The notes: generated from the letters alone by a model not told the origin. A stretch of 64,000 bases of DNA from Flavobacteriaceae bacterium (GCA_014075215.1 CP046177.1:1436501-1500500); one strand, 5' to 3'; shown: positions 18,473-28,456, counted from the stretch's first letter. Numbers and translations are program-made.

Positions 18473-20779
18473 ATGAATTTAGACTACATAATCCCCGACG
18501 AATGGTCTATAGCGGAAGAAGGATTCAATCCAAACACCGTAAAAGTTTCCGAGAGTATTTTTAGTATCGGTAACGGAGCTATGGGACAACGGGCGAACTT
18601 TGAAGAACACTACTCAGGCCCGACGTTTCGGGGAAGCTATATTGCAGGGGTGTACTATCCTGATAAAACCAGGGTAGGCTGGTGGAAAAACGGTTACCCG
18701 GAATATTTTGCAAAAGTGCTAAATGCACCCAATTGGATCGGAATTGACGTTCAGGTAAATAATGAAAGACTAGACCTGTATACCTGTAAGCAGGTTACTA
18801 ATTTCCGCAGAGAACTAAATATGAAAGAAGGCAGGCTTTCAAGAAGTTTTGATGCCACACTTCAAAATGGTACGGAAATAAGAGTTTGCAGCATTCGTTT
18901 TTTAAGTATTCGTTTTGATGAGGTAGGAGTCATTAAGTATTCGGTTACTCCGTTAAACTCGGAAGCCGAGATTACTTTTTTCCCATATATAGACGGTGGA
19001 ATTACAAACGAAGATACGAATTGGGACGATCAATTTTGGGATATTTTACAGGTAAACCGGGAACAACATCAATCATTCTTACAGGCGAAGACCATGAAAA
19101 CAGATTTTCATATCTGTACATTCATGGAATCGAGGATTTTTGTTGATGATATTCCAACAGATTCGAATTGCGAACATATAAAAACACCTACCTCTGCATC
19201 TTGTTCATACACACAAAAAATCAAGCAAGGGCAGACATATAACATTCATAAATTCGGAGGGTATGTTGTAGACAGGAATCACGACAAACTTAAACTGGTA
19301 GAAGCGGCCAAAAGCGTATTAAAAAAAGCAATAGATCTGGGTTTTGATGCACTATTGGAATATCAAAAAGAATCGTGGTCTGAAATCTGGGACATGGCAG
19401 ATATCACCATTGACGGCGATACCAAAGCACAGCAAGGAATACGCTTTAATATCTTCCATCTCAACCAGACCTATTTGGGAACCGATGCCAAACTGAACAT
19501 CGGACCCAAAGGATTTACCGGAGAAAAATACGGAGGAAGCACCTATTGGGATACCGAAGCCTACTGCATTCCTTTTTATATGGCCACCAAATATCAGAAG
19601 GTAGCAAGAACACTTCTGGAGTATCGATATAATCATTTGGACAAAGCTATTGAGAATGCCCGGAAACTTGGTTTTAAAAACGGAGCGGCTCTGTATCCGA
19701 TGGTGACTATGAATGGAGAAGAATGTCATAATGAATGGGAAATTACTTTCGAAGAAATTCACAGAAACGGGGCCATTGCCTTTGCCATTTATAATTACCA
19801 CAGATATACGAATGATTACAGTTATATTCCGGAAAAAGGACTGGAAGTGCTTATCGGAATTGCCCGCTTCTGGCATCAAAGAATTACCTATTCATTACAA
19901 AAGAAGAAATATGTGATCCTTGGAGTTACCGGGCCTAACGAATATGAAAATAATGTCAATAACAACTGGTATACAAATTACATTGCGAAGTGGTGTATCA
20001 ACTATGCAGTAGAAAATATTCAAAAGGTAAAAACAGCATATCATGATGATTACCTCAGAATTATGTCAAAAGTATCTCTGCAAGACACTGAAATAGAAAA
20101 ATGGAAAGAAGTAGCAGACAATATGTATTTCCCATATTCGGAAGAACATCAGGTTTATTTGCAGCAAGATGGTTTTTTAGACAAAGATTTGGTGACGGTT
20201 GCCGATTTGGATACCGGTCAAAGACCTGTCAATCAGCATTGGTCCTGGGATAGAATTTTGCGTTCGCCCTATATCAAACAAGCAGATACCTTGCAAGGAT
20301 TCTACTTCTTTGAAGATCATTTTACCCGGGAAGAACTGGAACGGCATTTCAACTTCTACGAATCTTTTACCGTTCATGAATCTTCATTGTCTCCCTGTGT
20401 ACACAGCATACAAGCGGCCAGATTAGGAAAAATGGAACAGGCATATACATTTTACCTGAGAACATCGCGTTTGGATTTGGATGATTACAACCATGAGGTG
20501 CATGAAGGATTACACATAACCTCTATGGCAGGTACGTGGATGAGCATTGTAGAGGGATTCGGCGGAATGAGAATCAAAGAAAACAAACTTTCATTTACAC
20601 CCGGAATTCCGAAACAATGGAATGCCTATTCATTTAAGGTCAATTTTAGAAATCAGGTAGTAAAAGTAAACGTAAATCACAACAAAACGAATTTTGAATT
20701 AAATAATGGAAGAGAATTGACCATTCTGGTTAATGGAGAACCGGTGATTCTTAGTCCAAATAATTTGATAACCGTTTAA
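18473..20779 (+). CDS. Glycoside hydrolase family 65, probable maltose phosphorylase
   Basis: A 768-residue enzyme with the GH65 domain order: an N-terminal beta-sandwich, a linker, an (alpha/alpha)6 barrel and a C-terminal beta-sheet. The general-acid glutamate lies in GVTGPNEYENN (about residue 490). FTGEKYGGSTYWDTEAY is the conserved barrel segment. Coupling with pgmB favours inverting phosphorolysis of maltose (maltose + phosphate to beta-glucose 1-phosphate + glucose), although trehalose or kojibiose phosphorylase activity cannot be excluded. There is no signal peptide, so it acts in the cytoplasm on sugar brought in by the permease. Confidence 0.92.
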   Translation: MNLDYIIPDEWSIAEEGFNPNTVKVSESIFSIGNGAMGQRANFEEHYSGPTFRGSYIAGVYYPDKTRVGWWKNGYPEYFAKVLNAPNWIGIDVQVNNERLDLYTCKQVTNFRRELNMKEGRLSRSFDATLQNGTEIRVCSIRFLSIRFDEVGVIKYSVTPLNSEAEITFFPYIDGGITNEDTNWDDQFWDILQVNREQHQSFLQAKTMKTDFHICTFMESRIFVDDIPTDSNCEHIKTPTSASCSYTQKIKQGQTYNIHKFGGYVVDRNHDKLKLVEAAKSVLKKAIDLGFDALLEYQKESWSEIWDMADITIDGDTKAQQGIRFNIFHLNQTYLGTDAKLNIGPKGFTGEKYGGSTYWDTEAYCIPFYMATKYQKVARTLLEYRYNHLDKAIENARKLGFKNGAALYPMVTMNGEECHNEWEITFEEIHRNGAIAFAIYNYHRYTNDYSYIPEKGLEVLIGIARFWHQRITYSLQKKKYVILGVTGPNEYENNVNNNWYTNYIAKWCINYAVENIQKVKTAYHDDYLRIMSKVSLQDTEIEKWKEVADNMYFPYSEEHQVYLQQDGFLDKDLVTVADLDTGQRPVNQHWSWDRILRSPYIKQADTLQGFYFFEDHFTREELERHFNFYESFTVHESSLSPCVHSIQAARLGKMEQAYTFYLRTSRLDLDDYNHEVHEGLHITSMAGTWMSIVEGFGGMRIKENKLSFTPGIPKQWNAYSFKVNFRNQVVKVNVNHNKTNFELNNGRELTILVNGEPVILSPNNLITV

Positions 20780-20790
20780 AAAACCAAACC

Positions 20791-21030
20791 GTGAAAAAAA
20801 TCATTTGTGTTCTTAACCTATTCGGGTTTTTGTTTCTGACCTCATGTCAAAACGAAAAAAGATCGCCTGAAGTTCAAAAAGTTATTGAGATATCAGTATC
20901 CGAAAGCCCCTCAAAAATACAGGTTTCGGAAAAGGGAACCTATGCGGACTATTTAAATGATTCTTCCATGGAACTCAATGAAAATGAGATTTCTTTGGAA
21001 CCCTGGGAATATAAAATTTTAATCAACTAG
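20791..21030 (+). pseudogene. Collapsed GH13 amylase: lipoprotein signal joined to a C-terminal tail
   Basis: A 79-residue frame begins with a good lipoprotein signal (FLFLTSC-QNEKRSPE) and ends with ISLEPWEYKILIN, which looks like the last strand of a GH13 alpha-amylase C-terminal domain. The (beta/alpha)8 catalytic barrel is absent. It lies where related flavobacterial operons often have a second amylase, 12 bases after GH65 and four before the intact GH13 gene. The best explanation is an in-frame internal deletion leaving both ends. It may still yield a small lipoprotein, but not an amylase. Confidence 0.6.
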
Positions 21031-21033
21031 AAC

Positions 21034-22677
21034 ATGAAAAAAATTAGCATTATATGTTGTTTATTACTGCTTATCAGTTGTAAAAAAGAAGGAATTGAAA
21101 AACCAAAAACGCCTTTTGGCTGGGAAAATGCAAATCTGTATTTTTTGCTGACAGATAGATTTCATAATGGCAATCCGTCTAATGATGTGAATTTTGATCG
21201 TACTGCTGAAACGGCAAAATTACGCGGATTTAAAGGAGGAGACATCAAAGGAATTACGCAAAAAATCAACGAAGGCTATTTTACGGATTTAGGAGTCAAT
21301 GCCATTTGGATGACTCCGATTGTAGAGCAAATTCATGGCGGAACCGATGAAGGAACCGGCTTTACTTATGGTTTTCATGGCTATTGGACAAAAGACTGGA
21401 CAGCTATTGATCCTAATTACGGTACCAAAGAAGATTTAAAAGAACTGATAGAAACGGCGCACAAGAACGGAATTAGAATTTTACTGGACGCTGTTATCAA
21501 TCATACGGGCCCGGTAACGGAAAAAGACCCTGTTTGGCCGTCGGACTGGGTGCGTACCGAACCGCCATGTACATATGATAGTTATCAAAATACGGTAACC
21601 TGTACATTGGTAAAGAACCTGCCGGACATTAAAACGGAAAGCAATGACGCAGTAGCATTACCTCCGCAATTGATTGCCAAATGGAAGGCCGAAGGGCGTT
21701 ATGAGCAAGAGGTAAAAGAATTGGATGAATTTTTTGCCAGAACCGGTTATCCAAGAGCACCGCGTTTTTACATTATGAAATGGCTCACGGATTATATCAC
21801 GGAATTTGGAATAGACGGTTATCGGGTAGATACTGTAAAGCATACGGAGGAATACGTGTGGCAAGAATTTAAAAAAGCATGTGATGATGCGTTTGAACAA
21901 TACAAAAAGAACCACCCGGAAAAAGTATTGGATGATAACGATTTTTACCTGGTTGGTGAAGTGTATGGCTACAATATTTCCGTAGGGACAGCCTATGATT
22001 TTGGTGATAAAAAAGTAAATTATTTTGACAAGGCATTTCAGAATCTAATCAATTTTGAGCTCAAATGGAATGCAAAACAAAAACCGATTCAAGAGACGTT
22101 TAACAGATATTCAACTATGCTACACTCGGATTTACAGGGGTATGGGGTGTTAAATTATCTGAGCTCCCATGACGATGGACAGCCTTTTGACCCGGACAGG
22201 CAAAATACGTTCAATGCGGGGATTTTCTTGTTACTATCACCCGGAGCCTCACAAATGTATTATGGCGATGAGATCGCTCGTTCTCTGGTTGTTGAAGGTA
22301 CACAGGGCGATGCAACCTTACGTTCTTTTATGAATTGGGAAGAAATTGCTAGCAACGAACAAGCAAAAAATACATTAGTTCATTATCAAAAGCTTGGGAA
22401 ATTCAGGAGCAATCATCCGGCTATTGGAGCGGGAGTTCATAAAGAAATTTCAAATGTACCCTTTGTTTTTTCAAGAAATTATACCAAAGGAAATTATACG
22501 GATGAGGTGATTGTCGGATTGCATTTACCTATAGGAGAAAAAATGATTCCCGTAGCTACTGTTTTTGCCGATGGAGAGGAATTGAAAGATGTTTATTCCG
22601 GCCAAGAAGTGAAAGTAGCAGGAGGAAAGGTTTCCATAATATCAGCACATACCATTGTTTTGCTGGAAAGGAAATGA
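21034..22677 (+). CDS. Alpha-amylase family GH13 lipoprotein
   Basis: A 547-residue enzyme with a lipoprotein signal (LLLLISC-KKEG), so it is periplasmic or surface anchored. The four GH13 regions are present: DAVINH (region I), GYRVDTVKH with the nucleophile Asp (II), VGEVYG with the acid/base Glu (III) and SSHDD (IV). It should cut alpha-1,4-glucans to maltodextrins for the permease and GH65 encoded upstream. It is the last gene of the operon. The spacer after it holds TTGAAACTTGAAA-type junk repeats. Confidence 0.94.
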   Translation: MKKISIICCLLLLISCKKEGIEKPKTPFGWENANLYFLLTDRFHNGNPSNDVNFDRTAETAKLRGFKGGDIKGITQKINEGYFTDLGVNAIWMTPIVEQIHGGTDEGTGFTYGFHGYWTKDWTAIDPNYGTKEDLKELIETAHKNGIRILLDAVINHTGPVTEKDPVWPSDWVRTEPPCTYDSYQNTVTCTLVKNLPDIKTESNDAVALPPQLIAKWKAEGRYEQEVKELDEFFARTGYPRAPRFYIMKWLTDYITEFGIDGYRVDTVKHTEEYVWQEFKKACDDAFEQYKKNHPEKVLDDNDFYLVGEVYGYNISVGTAYDFGDKKVNYFDKAFQNLINFELKWNAKQKPIQETFNRYSTMLHSDLQGYGVLNYLSSHDDGQPFDPDRQNTFNAGIFLLLSPGASQMYYGDEIARSLVVEGTQGDATLRSFMNWEEIASNEQAKNTLVHYQKLGKFRSNHPAIGAGVHKEISNVPFVFSRNYTKGNYTDEVIVGLHLPIGEKMIPVATVFADGEELKDVYSGQEVKVAGGKVSIISAHTIVLLERK

Positions 22678-22746
22678 TATGATTAAAAGTTTGAAAGTTG
22701 TTGAAAGAGTGAACTTGAAGCTTTCAAACTTGAAACTTGAAAAATA

Positions 22747-23622
22747 TTAATGATGCTTTTTTTTGAACCCGTAAACGAGCTGTTTTAAAAAGGTTTTAGG
22801 AAATTGATCATCTTCGGGAAACCCTAATTTTAGAGCTCCGCTATCTTCGGGGAGATAATTGGTTTTAAATAAATAGTCCCATAAACTTAGACTAATTCCG
22901 AAATTGACACCGTATTTTCCTTCCGGCAGCGAATATGCGTGATGGTATAGATGCATTACAGGGTTATTAAAAATATATTTAAAAACGCCCCAGGTGATTT
23001 TAATATTTGTATGGTTAAAATGCCCAATGGCAATTGCTAAAAAATGAATGATATACGCCTGTTCAGGTTCAAAACCGCCTAAAATCATCACAGCAAAAGT
23101 TTTTAGTGGTTTATAGAGAATATTCTCCATCCAGTGATAGCGTAAATGAGCGGCAAATCCCATTTCTTTTACACTGTGATGTACTTTGTGAAATTTCCAT
23201 AAGAAAGCGTATTTGTGTAAAAGCAAATGTGTGAACCATTGTACAAAATCCAAAACAATAAAAAATAAAACAAATTGTAGCCATGTGGGAAAAGCAGAAA
23301 GATTAATAAGTGCTACGCTTTTGGGAGTCATTCCCAAATTGTTAAAAATTAGGTTGAGTACACTGTAAAAACCGGATATTGCAATAAAGAAGATGAAAAA
23401 ATTAAAAAACATATAGAACCCGTCCAGCCAGAAATCTTTTCTGAAAAGAGCTTGGTTTTTTCGCCATGGGAAGACAATTTCCAATCCCCAAACTGCCAAA
23501 GAAATAATTATTAATCCCCAAAAATAGTTGGTATACCAGGGAACTTCAAACAAGATAGCTTTCCATGTCCAATTTACATTGCTGTTGAAAGTATTTATAA
23601 AAGTATCTATATATTCTGCCAT
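22747..23622 (-). CDS. Sterol desaturase / fatty acid hydroxylase family membrane enzyme
   Basis: A 291-residue protein with four or more hydrophobic segments and the diiron histidine boxes of the family: HLLLH near residue 132, HKVHH near 144 and HLYHH near 224. Members hydroxylate or desaturate lipids in the membrane. The substrate is unknown here; in flavobacteria candidates include carotenoids, fatty acids or sphingolipid-like molecules. It is monocistronic, converging on the maltodextrin operon. Confidence 0.88.
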   Translation of the reverse strand: MAEYIDTFINTFNSNVNWTWKAILFEVPWYTNYFWGLIIISLAVWGLEIVFPWRKNQALFRKDFWLDGFYMFFNFFIFFIAISGFYSVLNLIFNNLGMTPKSVALINLSAFPTWLQFVLFFIVLDFVQWFTHLLLHKYAFLWKFHKVHHSVKEMGFAAHLRYHWMENILYKPLKTFAVMILGGFEPEQAYIIHFLAIAIGHFNHTNIKITWGVFKYIFNNPVMHLYHHAYSLPEGKYGVNFGISLSLWDYLFKTNYLPEDSGALKLGFPEDDQFPKTFLKQLVYGFKKKHH

Positions 23623-23673
23623 GCTGCTTCTATGGCTTATTGCTGTCTAATTGGGATTCCCTTTTTACACAAA

Positions 23674-23832
23674 TATAGCCAAATCAAAATAACTTGACAT
23701 AAATAAGAGCTGTAGATACATTTTAAATCAAGACAGCTTCGCTACTGGAATTAAGAATCAAGACAGCTATAGTTCTTGACACTAGGATCAATAGATCTTT
23801 AAATGAGGACATTTTATATTGGTTCAGCTATA
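23674..23832 (+). repeat. CTATAGCC-type MITE-like repeat, copy B
   Basis: A 159-bp sequence from TATAGCCAAATCAAAATAAC to GGTTCAGCTATA; the ends are imperfect inverted repeats. It is the full-length relative of copy A (1896-2055, opposite strand) and includes the same core, CGCTACTGGAATTAAGAATC. Confidence 0.7.
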
Positions 23833-24234
23833 CTATTATGTTCAATTTCAGAAAAATATATGTTCCTGTGGGTTTGCACAACAGTTATCACTTACCATCC
23901 ACCCGTTTCAGAAAGAGTTTTACACCGACATTGTAGTCGTATAAAAGATCCTCAACCACGTTTTCTTCATTTTTTTGGTGATATTATAACCTTTTGCAAG
24001 ATACTATATTTTTCCCGAAGCGATCTGTTTCATATTGAGTAGAACGGTCTCACTTTTTTTAATTCTTTCGGGAACAATCTTTTGCGGAGTCACTGAAAAA
24101 TAAAAACTTTTAGATAGGTTTTTTTTAAATCAGAAAGATATATCTTTTTTGAGTTTTTACAAAGGCATTACCATTGTCGCAGTATTATTAATTCTACCAT
24201 TTCAATTAAACATTGAGAATACTATTCAAATTTA
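23833..24234. other. Spacer without a convincing gene
   Basis: About 400 bp. One frame of 79 codons overlaps it (23803-24042), but its residue composition (many Cys, His and Pro) and start inside a repeat argue against a real gene. No RNA structure or promoter stood out. Confidence 0.5.
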
Positions 24235-25413
24235 TTATTTGATAATCAGTTTCATTGTTTTTTGTCTACTGTTTGTAGTAACTGTAACCAAATAAATGCC
24301 TTTTGAATAATTATGGTTGTCAAAGGTTATTTGCTCATTTCCCATAGAGGTTCTTTTTTCAATGGTCTTTCCGGTAATACTCCTTATCCGGACAGTGGTA
24401 TTTTCATTTATGGCTTTTAAATCAACAAAAAACTTAGTAGCTCCCGGGTTAGGGTATAAGCTAATTGAATTGTCAAATTCAATATCAGAGACACCCAATG
24501 TCGTTACCGAATAACAAGTAGAAGTACCAATGCAATCAGCTTCTGTTACCTGTACGGCATAATTCCCGTTAGAGGTAGGAGTAAAACTTTGATTTGTAGC
24601 CCCGCTGATAGGTGCATTTCCATTATCACAATCCAACCATTGATAGGTTGCACCGGCTAAATTTGCAGTCAAAACATTTGTTGCTAAAGTTGCCATATAC
24701 GTAGGGCTTGCACTATATGTACATGTACGGAGCTTATATTGCTCAATTTCTGTTTCTGTCATATTGTGAATACTATTTGCAGGGGCTGCGTTTATGGTAA
24801 AATAGTAAAAAGCTTCTGCGTCGGCAGTACTAAACCCCATTGCAATATAGTAATTAATATAGGGTTGGTGATTTGCATGTCCTACCGGAAAATCCGTAGC
24901 CGAGTTTGTCCCATTACTCCAGGAATGTACACCCACTTCGGCACCAACGTCTATTACACGTCTGGTACCTGACAAAATCATGTCTGTTCCTCCGGACGCT
25001 ATAAATGCATCTTGCGGATAAGCATTCACTGCAGGCAAATAAGTAGTATACCCTCTATTTCTTAATCTTAGTGCAGCATCTAAATTTGCAGTGTCGTCAT
25101 TACTTCCCGGGATTTGCATCATAACCAATGTAGTTACATTCGGATAAGTGTCAATAAAAGTTTGCGTAACAGTCGGTGTTGTACTTCCTATAGTGCCGTG
25201 AAGTACAGCAAAGGTAGAAGTAGGGCTTTGCACTTCAAATCTTAAGGGAGTATTTTCCGATAGGGTAAGGGTATTTAAATAAGACCTCAAACCAAGTGTA
25301 TCGAGTCTACAACTACAAGATTCCGGTGTAGTTTGGGCCTTAGTGCTTCCAAATACAATAAAAACGAATATAAGAATGATTAGCGATCGCAAGTGAAAGT
25401 TACTATTTTTCAT
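24235..25413 (-). CDS. Secreted T9SS cargo protein with ClpP/crotonase-like domain and Ig-like module
   Basis: A 392-residue protein. Residues 1-26 form a signal peptide ending TKA-QTT. Residues about 60-240 contain a Gly-rich pattern (MQIPGSNDD; IASGGTDMILSG; GAEVGVHSW) reminiscent of ClpP/crotonase-fold serine proteases; this is a weak match by eye. Residues about 255-305 (ATYQWLDCDNGNAPISG) are an Ig-like module common in Bacteroidetes secreted proteins. The last 75 residues (ISLYPNPGATKFFVDL ... KGIYLVTVTT) are a type A T9SS sorting domain, so the product is exported through the type IX system and probably surface bound. Confidence 0.8.
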   Translation of the reverse strand: MKNSNFHLRSLIILIFVFIVFGSTKAQTTPESCSCRLDTLGLRSYLNTLTLSENTPLRFEVQSPTSTFAVLHGTIGSTTPTVTQTFIDTYPNVTTLVMMQIPGSNDDTANLDAALRLRNRGYTTYLPAVNAYPQDAFIASGGTDMILSGTRRVIDVGAEVGVHSWSNGTNSATDFPVGHANHQPYINYYIAMGFSTADAEAFYYFTINAAPANSIHNMTETEIEQYKLRTCTYSASPTYMATLATNVLTANLAGATYQWLDCDNGNAPISGATNQSFTPTSNGNYAVQVTEADCIGTSTCYSVTTLGVSDIEFDNSISLYPNPGATKFFVDLKAINENTTVRIRSITGKTIEKRTSMGNEQITFDNHNYSKGIYLVTVTTNSRQKTMKLIIK

Positions 25414-25658
25414 ATCTAAAGTATTTAATTGTTACAAATTTTTAAATATGGTATATAGCGGGGCTATAAAAAAATTAAAATACCTCCCTGTTTCTTCCAT
25501 ATGTCAGAGATATTTTAGGTTTGAATCCATTAACAAATATACAAAAATATTTAACTCAATGGTATTTTGAAAGCCGTAAAAATGTTTTATAGAGTTAGTT
25601 TTTTTGACAGGTTCTTCTTAAAGCAAGCCCACTTAACAAAGTTTAATTATAGAACAAC

Positions 25659-25764
25659 TTTTATATTGAGTCTAAAAATTAATTTCACAAAAATTATATT
25701 TAACCAGTTGATATTGAGGAGGTAAAAATTCGTAATTGTGAATTTAAAATTTGTAATTTATGTA
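25659..25764 (+). repeat. Intergenic repeat R3, copy 1 (uninterrupted)
   Basis: About 106 bp, TTTTATATTGAGTCTAAAAA to AAAATTTGTAATTTAT, which recurs at 33011-33262. There the copy is split by a 141-bp insertion; this copy shows the pre-insertion form. Confidence 0.75.
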
Positions 25765-25805
25765 ATTTGATTTGAAACCTGAAGTTTTTGAACTTTTTAA
25801 CTATA

Positions 25806-26303
25806 TTATTCTTTCTGCTCTTTTTTAGGAACAAATTTTAAAGCTATACCATTTATACAATGCCTTTTACCCGTAGTTTCTCTTGGCCCGTCATCAAAAG
25901 AATGTCCTAGATGGCCACCACAAGCATTACATTTTAATTCTGTCCTTGCATATCCTATTTTATAATCTACGTCTAACTCAACCGAATTTTCAATAGCCCT
26001 GTCAAAAGAAGGCCAACCGGTTCCCGAATTAAATTTATGTTCGGATTTATAAAGAGGAGCTTCACAAGCTGCACAAATGTACGTACCTTTAGCATAGTTC
26101 TTGTTTAAAGGACTTGTAAAAGATCTTTCCGTACCGGCTTCACGCAATACATAGTACTCCATTCTGGTAAGCGATTTCCTCCATTCTGCATCCGTTTTGG
26201 CAACTTTATATACTTTCTTGCCTTTTGATGAAACTTCTTTTTTTTGTGCCAGTCCATTACAGCTATATAAAACAGTAATAAAGAATAAAATGATTATTTT
26301 CAT
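25806..26303 (-). CDS. msrB: Peptide methionine sulfoxide reductase MsrB, exported
   Basis: A 165-residue enzyme that reduces the R-epimer of methionine sulfoxide. It shows the two zinc-binding C-x-x-C pairs (YICAACEAP and LKCNACGGH), the SGTGWPSF motif, and the catalytic Cys in GKRHCINGIAL. The N-terminus (LFFITVLYSC-NGLAQ) is a lipoprotein-like signal, so like MsrA at 15264-15923 it works outside the cytoplasm. The two genes are unlinked. A degenerate IS110 lies just upstream. Confidence 0.95.
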   Translation of the reverse strand: MKIIILFFITVLYSCNGLAQKKEVSSKGKKVYKVAKTDAEWRKSLTRMEYYVLREAGTERSFTSPLNKNYAKGTYICAACEAPLYKSEHKFNSGTGWPSFDRAIENSVELDVDYKIGYARTELKCNACGGHLGHSFDDGPRETTGKRHCINGIALKFVPKKEQKE

Positions 26304-26415
26304 ACGAATAATTTATGTTTAAAGTTTTTATTATCAATGTTTTAGGTTAAACTGTTAAGAAGACCATTTAGGTAAAATTTTCATACACATGCTCTATGGC
26401 AATACTCTTTTGTGC

Positions 26416-27462
26416 TTAACAGTTTGAGGTCAGTTTCATGTGCGTGGTTTTCTCAACTCTGCACCTATTTCTGAGATGATACCGATAGTACCTTTTTTTA
26501 CCTACACCTGGGATTTGTTCTAATAAATCTAGCTCAATCTGTAAAGGTTCTATGGCTTTTTCTATAGAACGATCTACTTCTGATAGTGTGGTTTCTAATC
26601 GGTGCATATTTTTCCATATCTTTTTTAGCATTAAGCGATGATGAGCAGTAACATATCCTGTTAAAGATTCTTCTATGGCTTTTCGATTTGCTTTTACGCA
26701 TCCATGTACCATACTTAACAGTTGCTTGGGATTATAAGTTTGATCATTTTAATAACATTAAGCATTTTCAATCCTGTTTTACAAAACGTGTCTGTCAATA
26801 CAACCGATAGTTTAATATTGGCATCTTCCAATATTTTTTGAAAACGGTTCTTCTCTGAACTTATCATTTGAACCAACTTTTTACGATAGCGCGTTAAGTC
26901 TCGTAACTCTCGAATCTTACGCTCGGGAATGTAACTCCCCTTTAGCAAACCACTTAACAATAGTTTGCAAAGCCACTTGCTGTCTTTTTTGTCTGTTTTA
27001 TGGCCTGGTACATTTTTTACATGCCTGGCATTCACTAACAAAATCTCAAAATCATCCCCTAATACATTGAACTCATCTTGACTTTTTGTTTTTAACCGAA
27101 AATGAACTGAAATTTAACCAGATGAGGCACTTTTTGAAAGCTATAGCAGCGCTACAGGTAAGAAAAGTAACAAAATATAGGTGAATTTCAGTCATTTTTT
27201 AGGGAATAGAAAAAGTCAAGATGAGTTCATTATAAATCGGTTTCCAATAAACCCCTGTACTCTCCATAGCTATATGGGTAATCTTATGTTTTTTTAACCA
27301 ATCTCTCAATTTTATCAAAGAACTTGTATAGGTATGAAAACTCTTTGTCATGGTTTTTATACCTTTACCTTGGATGGTTACTACTACAATCTCTTTGTGG
27401 ACGTCCAGCCCACATCCACGAGATACTAATTGCTCAAAGGCAACGGTGTCTTTTTTCATCAT
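26416..27462 (-). pseudogene. IS110-family transposase, frameshifted, truncated and split by a MITE
   Basis: From ATG 27462 the N-terminal RuvC-like DEDD domain begins (GCGLDVHKEIVVVTIQ; AMESTGVYWKP). A 160-bp MITE interrupts it at 27069-27228; removing it with one ATT copy rejoins KPIYN to VLGDDFEILLVNARHVK in frame. Further on, a one-base shift near 26750 separates MLNVIK from NPKQLLSMVHGCVK, and another shift in the A run of GVGKK precedes GTIGIISEIGAE, after which the C-terminal Ser-transposase region is missing. It is therefore a dead element of the family that uses a bridge RNA. A hairpin near 27466-27508 (CCGTCTGTTT/AAATAGACGG) lies upstream. Confidence 0.88.
27069..27228. mobile_element. 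GAACTC-type MITE, copy 1 (160 bp, ATT duplication)
   Basis: The ends are inverted repeats beginning GAACTCATCTTGACTTTTT with weaker matching to about 45 bp. It is flanked by ATT at 27066-27068 and 27229-27231. It has no coding capacity. It sits inside the IS110 transposase frame, which is restored exactly if the element and one ATT are removed. Copy 2 is at 33304-33462. Confidence 0.92.
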
Positions 27463-27581
27463 CCGTCTGTTTTTAATTGTTAATTGTTAAAAAACAAATA
27501 GACGGATTTTTTTTATATCTACTTATTCATCCCCTTTTGTGACGGATTCCTCTAAAATTATTTTGCGCCGTAATCAAGGTT

Positions 27582-28456
27582 TCATGGGTTTTTAATGATA
27601 TAATTTACAACTCGGGTTACAATAGTTGCATCTCTCAAAATTTTAGTATGTCCTAATCCTTTCGTAATTAAAATGCTCCCGTTCTTTAAGTTTTGACGAA
27701 TATTATTTGCATAACTTACAGGAACATCTCCATCTTCCGAATCATGAATAACAAGTGTAGGAATGGTGATTTTTTTTGAAACATGGCTACAGGCAAGGTC
27801 GTCAACTTTTATTTTCCATTTTTTTCTAAAAACTGCTGTAATGAAAGATGCATGGTCTCTTTTAATCCCAGATTTCTTAAAAACTGTTTTAAAATATCAG
27901 AAATTTTATCTCCGGTTCCAATAGTTACTAATGTTTTTATTTTCAAAAAATCAGAAACTGCATTATACAGGCAGATGCCTCCAAAAGAATGCCCTATGGC
28001 AGCTTCAAAGGGGCCGAATAGCTCATTGATTTTTTCTATGGTAATTAAAAACTCAATTAAGTGTGTGGTTTTGCCGGATGATTTTCCATGTGCCGGACCA
28101 TCAAAAGAAGTAACCATAAATCCATGTTCCAATAATGTATCTGCAAAAGCAAAAAACTGTGTAGGCCTTCCTGACCAACCATGTACAAATAATACTTTTC
28201 TTTTAGAGTATCCGTAAGATAGTACGTGAATTTCTTTATTAATTTTACCAATAAATACACTTTTCTTTTGTGCACCCTTAGCCATAGTTGATTCTCTTAT
28301 AGACACCGGAAAGTGAAAAGGGGTAATAAATAATCTGGCAGCAAATCTAATGACCAAAGAAGTAGATATAAAATATAAAAACTTTGAAAAAACAACTATG
28401 AACCTTGGCATTATCACTCTGGGCTTTAGCTCTTTTTGTGGAGATAATAAATCCAT
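27582..28456 (-). pseudogene. Alpha/beta hydrolase with a homopolymer frameshift
   Basis: From ATG 28456 (215 codons) the protein shows an N-terminal hydrophobic stretch, the oxyanion strand VLFVHGWSG and the nucleophile elbow GHSFGG. The frame is lost in a run of seven T at 27819-27825. The continuation to 27582 carries the missing catalytic acid (VIHDSEDGDVP) and histidine (KGLGHTKIL). The rebuilt protein is about 290 residues. The shift in a homopolymer could be phase variation, mutation or a sequencing error. The substrate is unknown. Confidence 0.82.

Noticed and set aside
23803..24042. A 79-codon frame in the spacer after the sterol-desaturase gene
   Set aside because: It starts inside a MITE-like repeat, has an odd Cys/His/Pro-rich composition and no recognisable domain.
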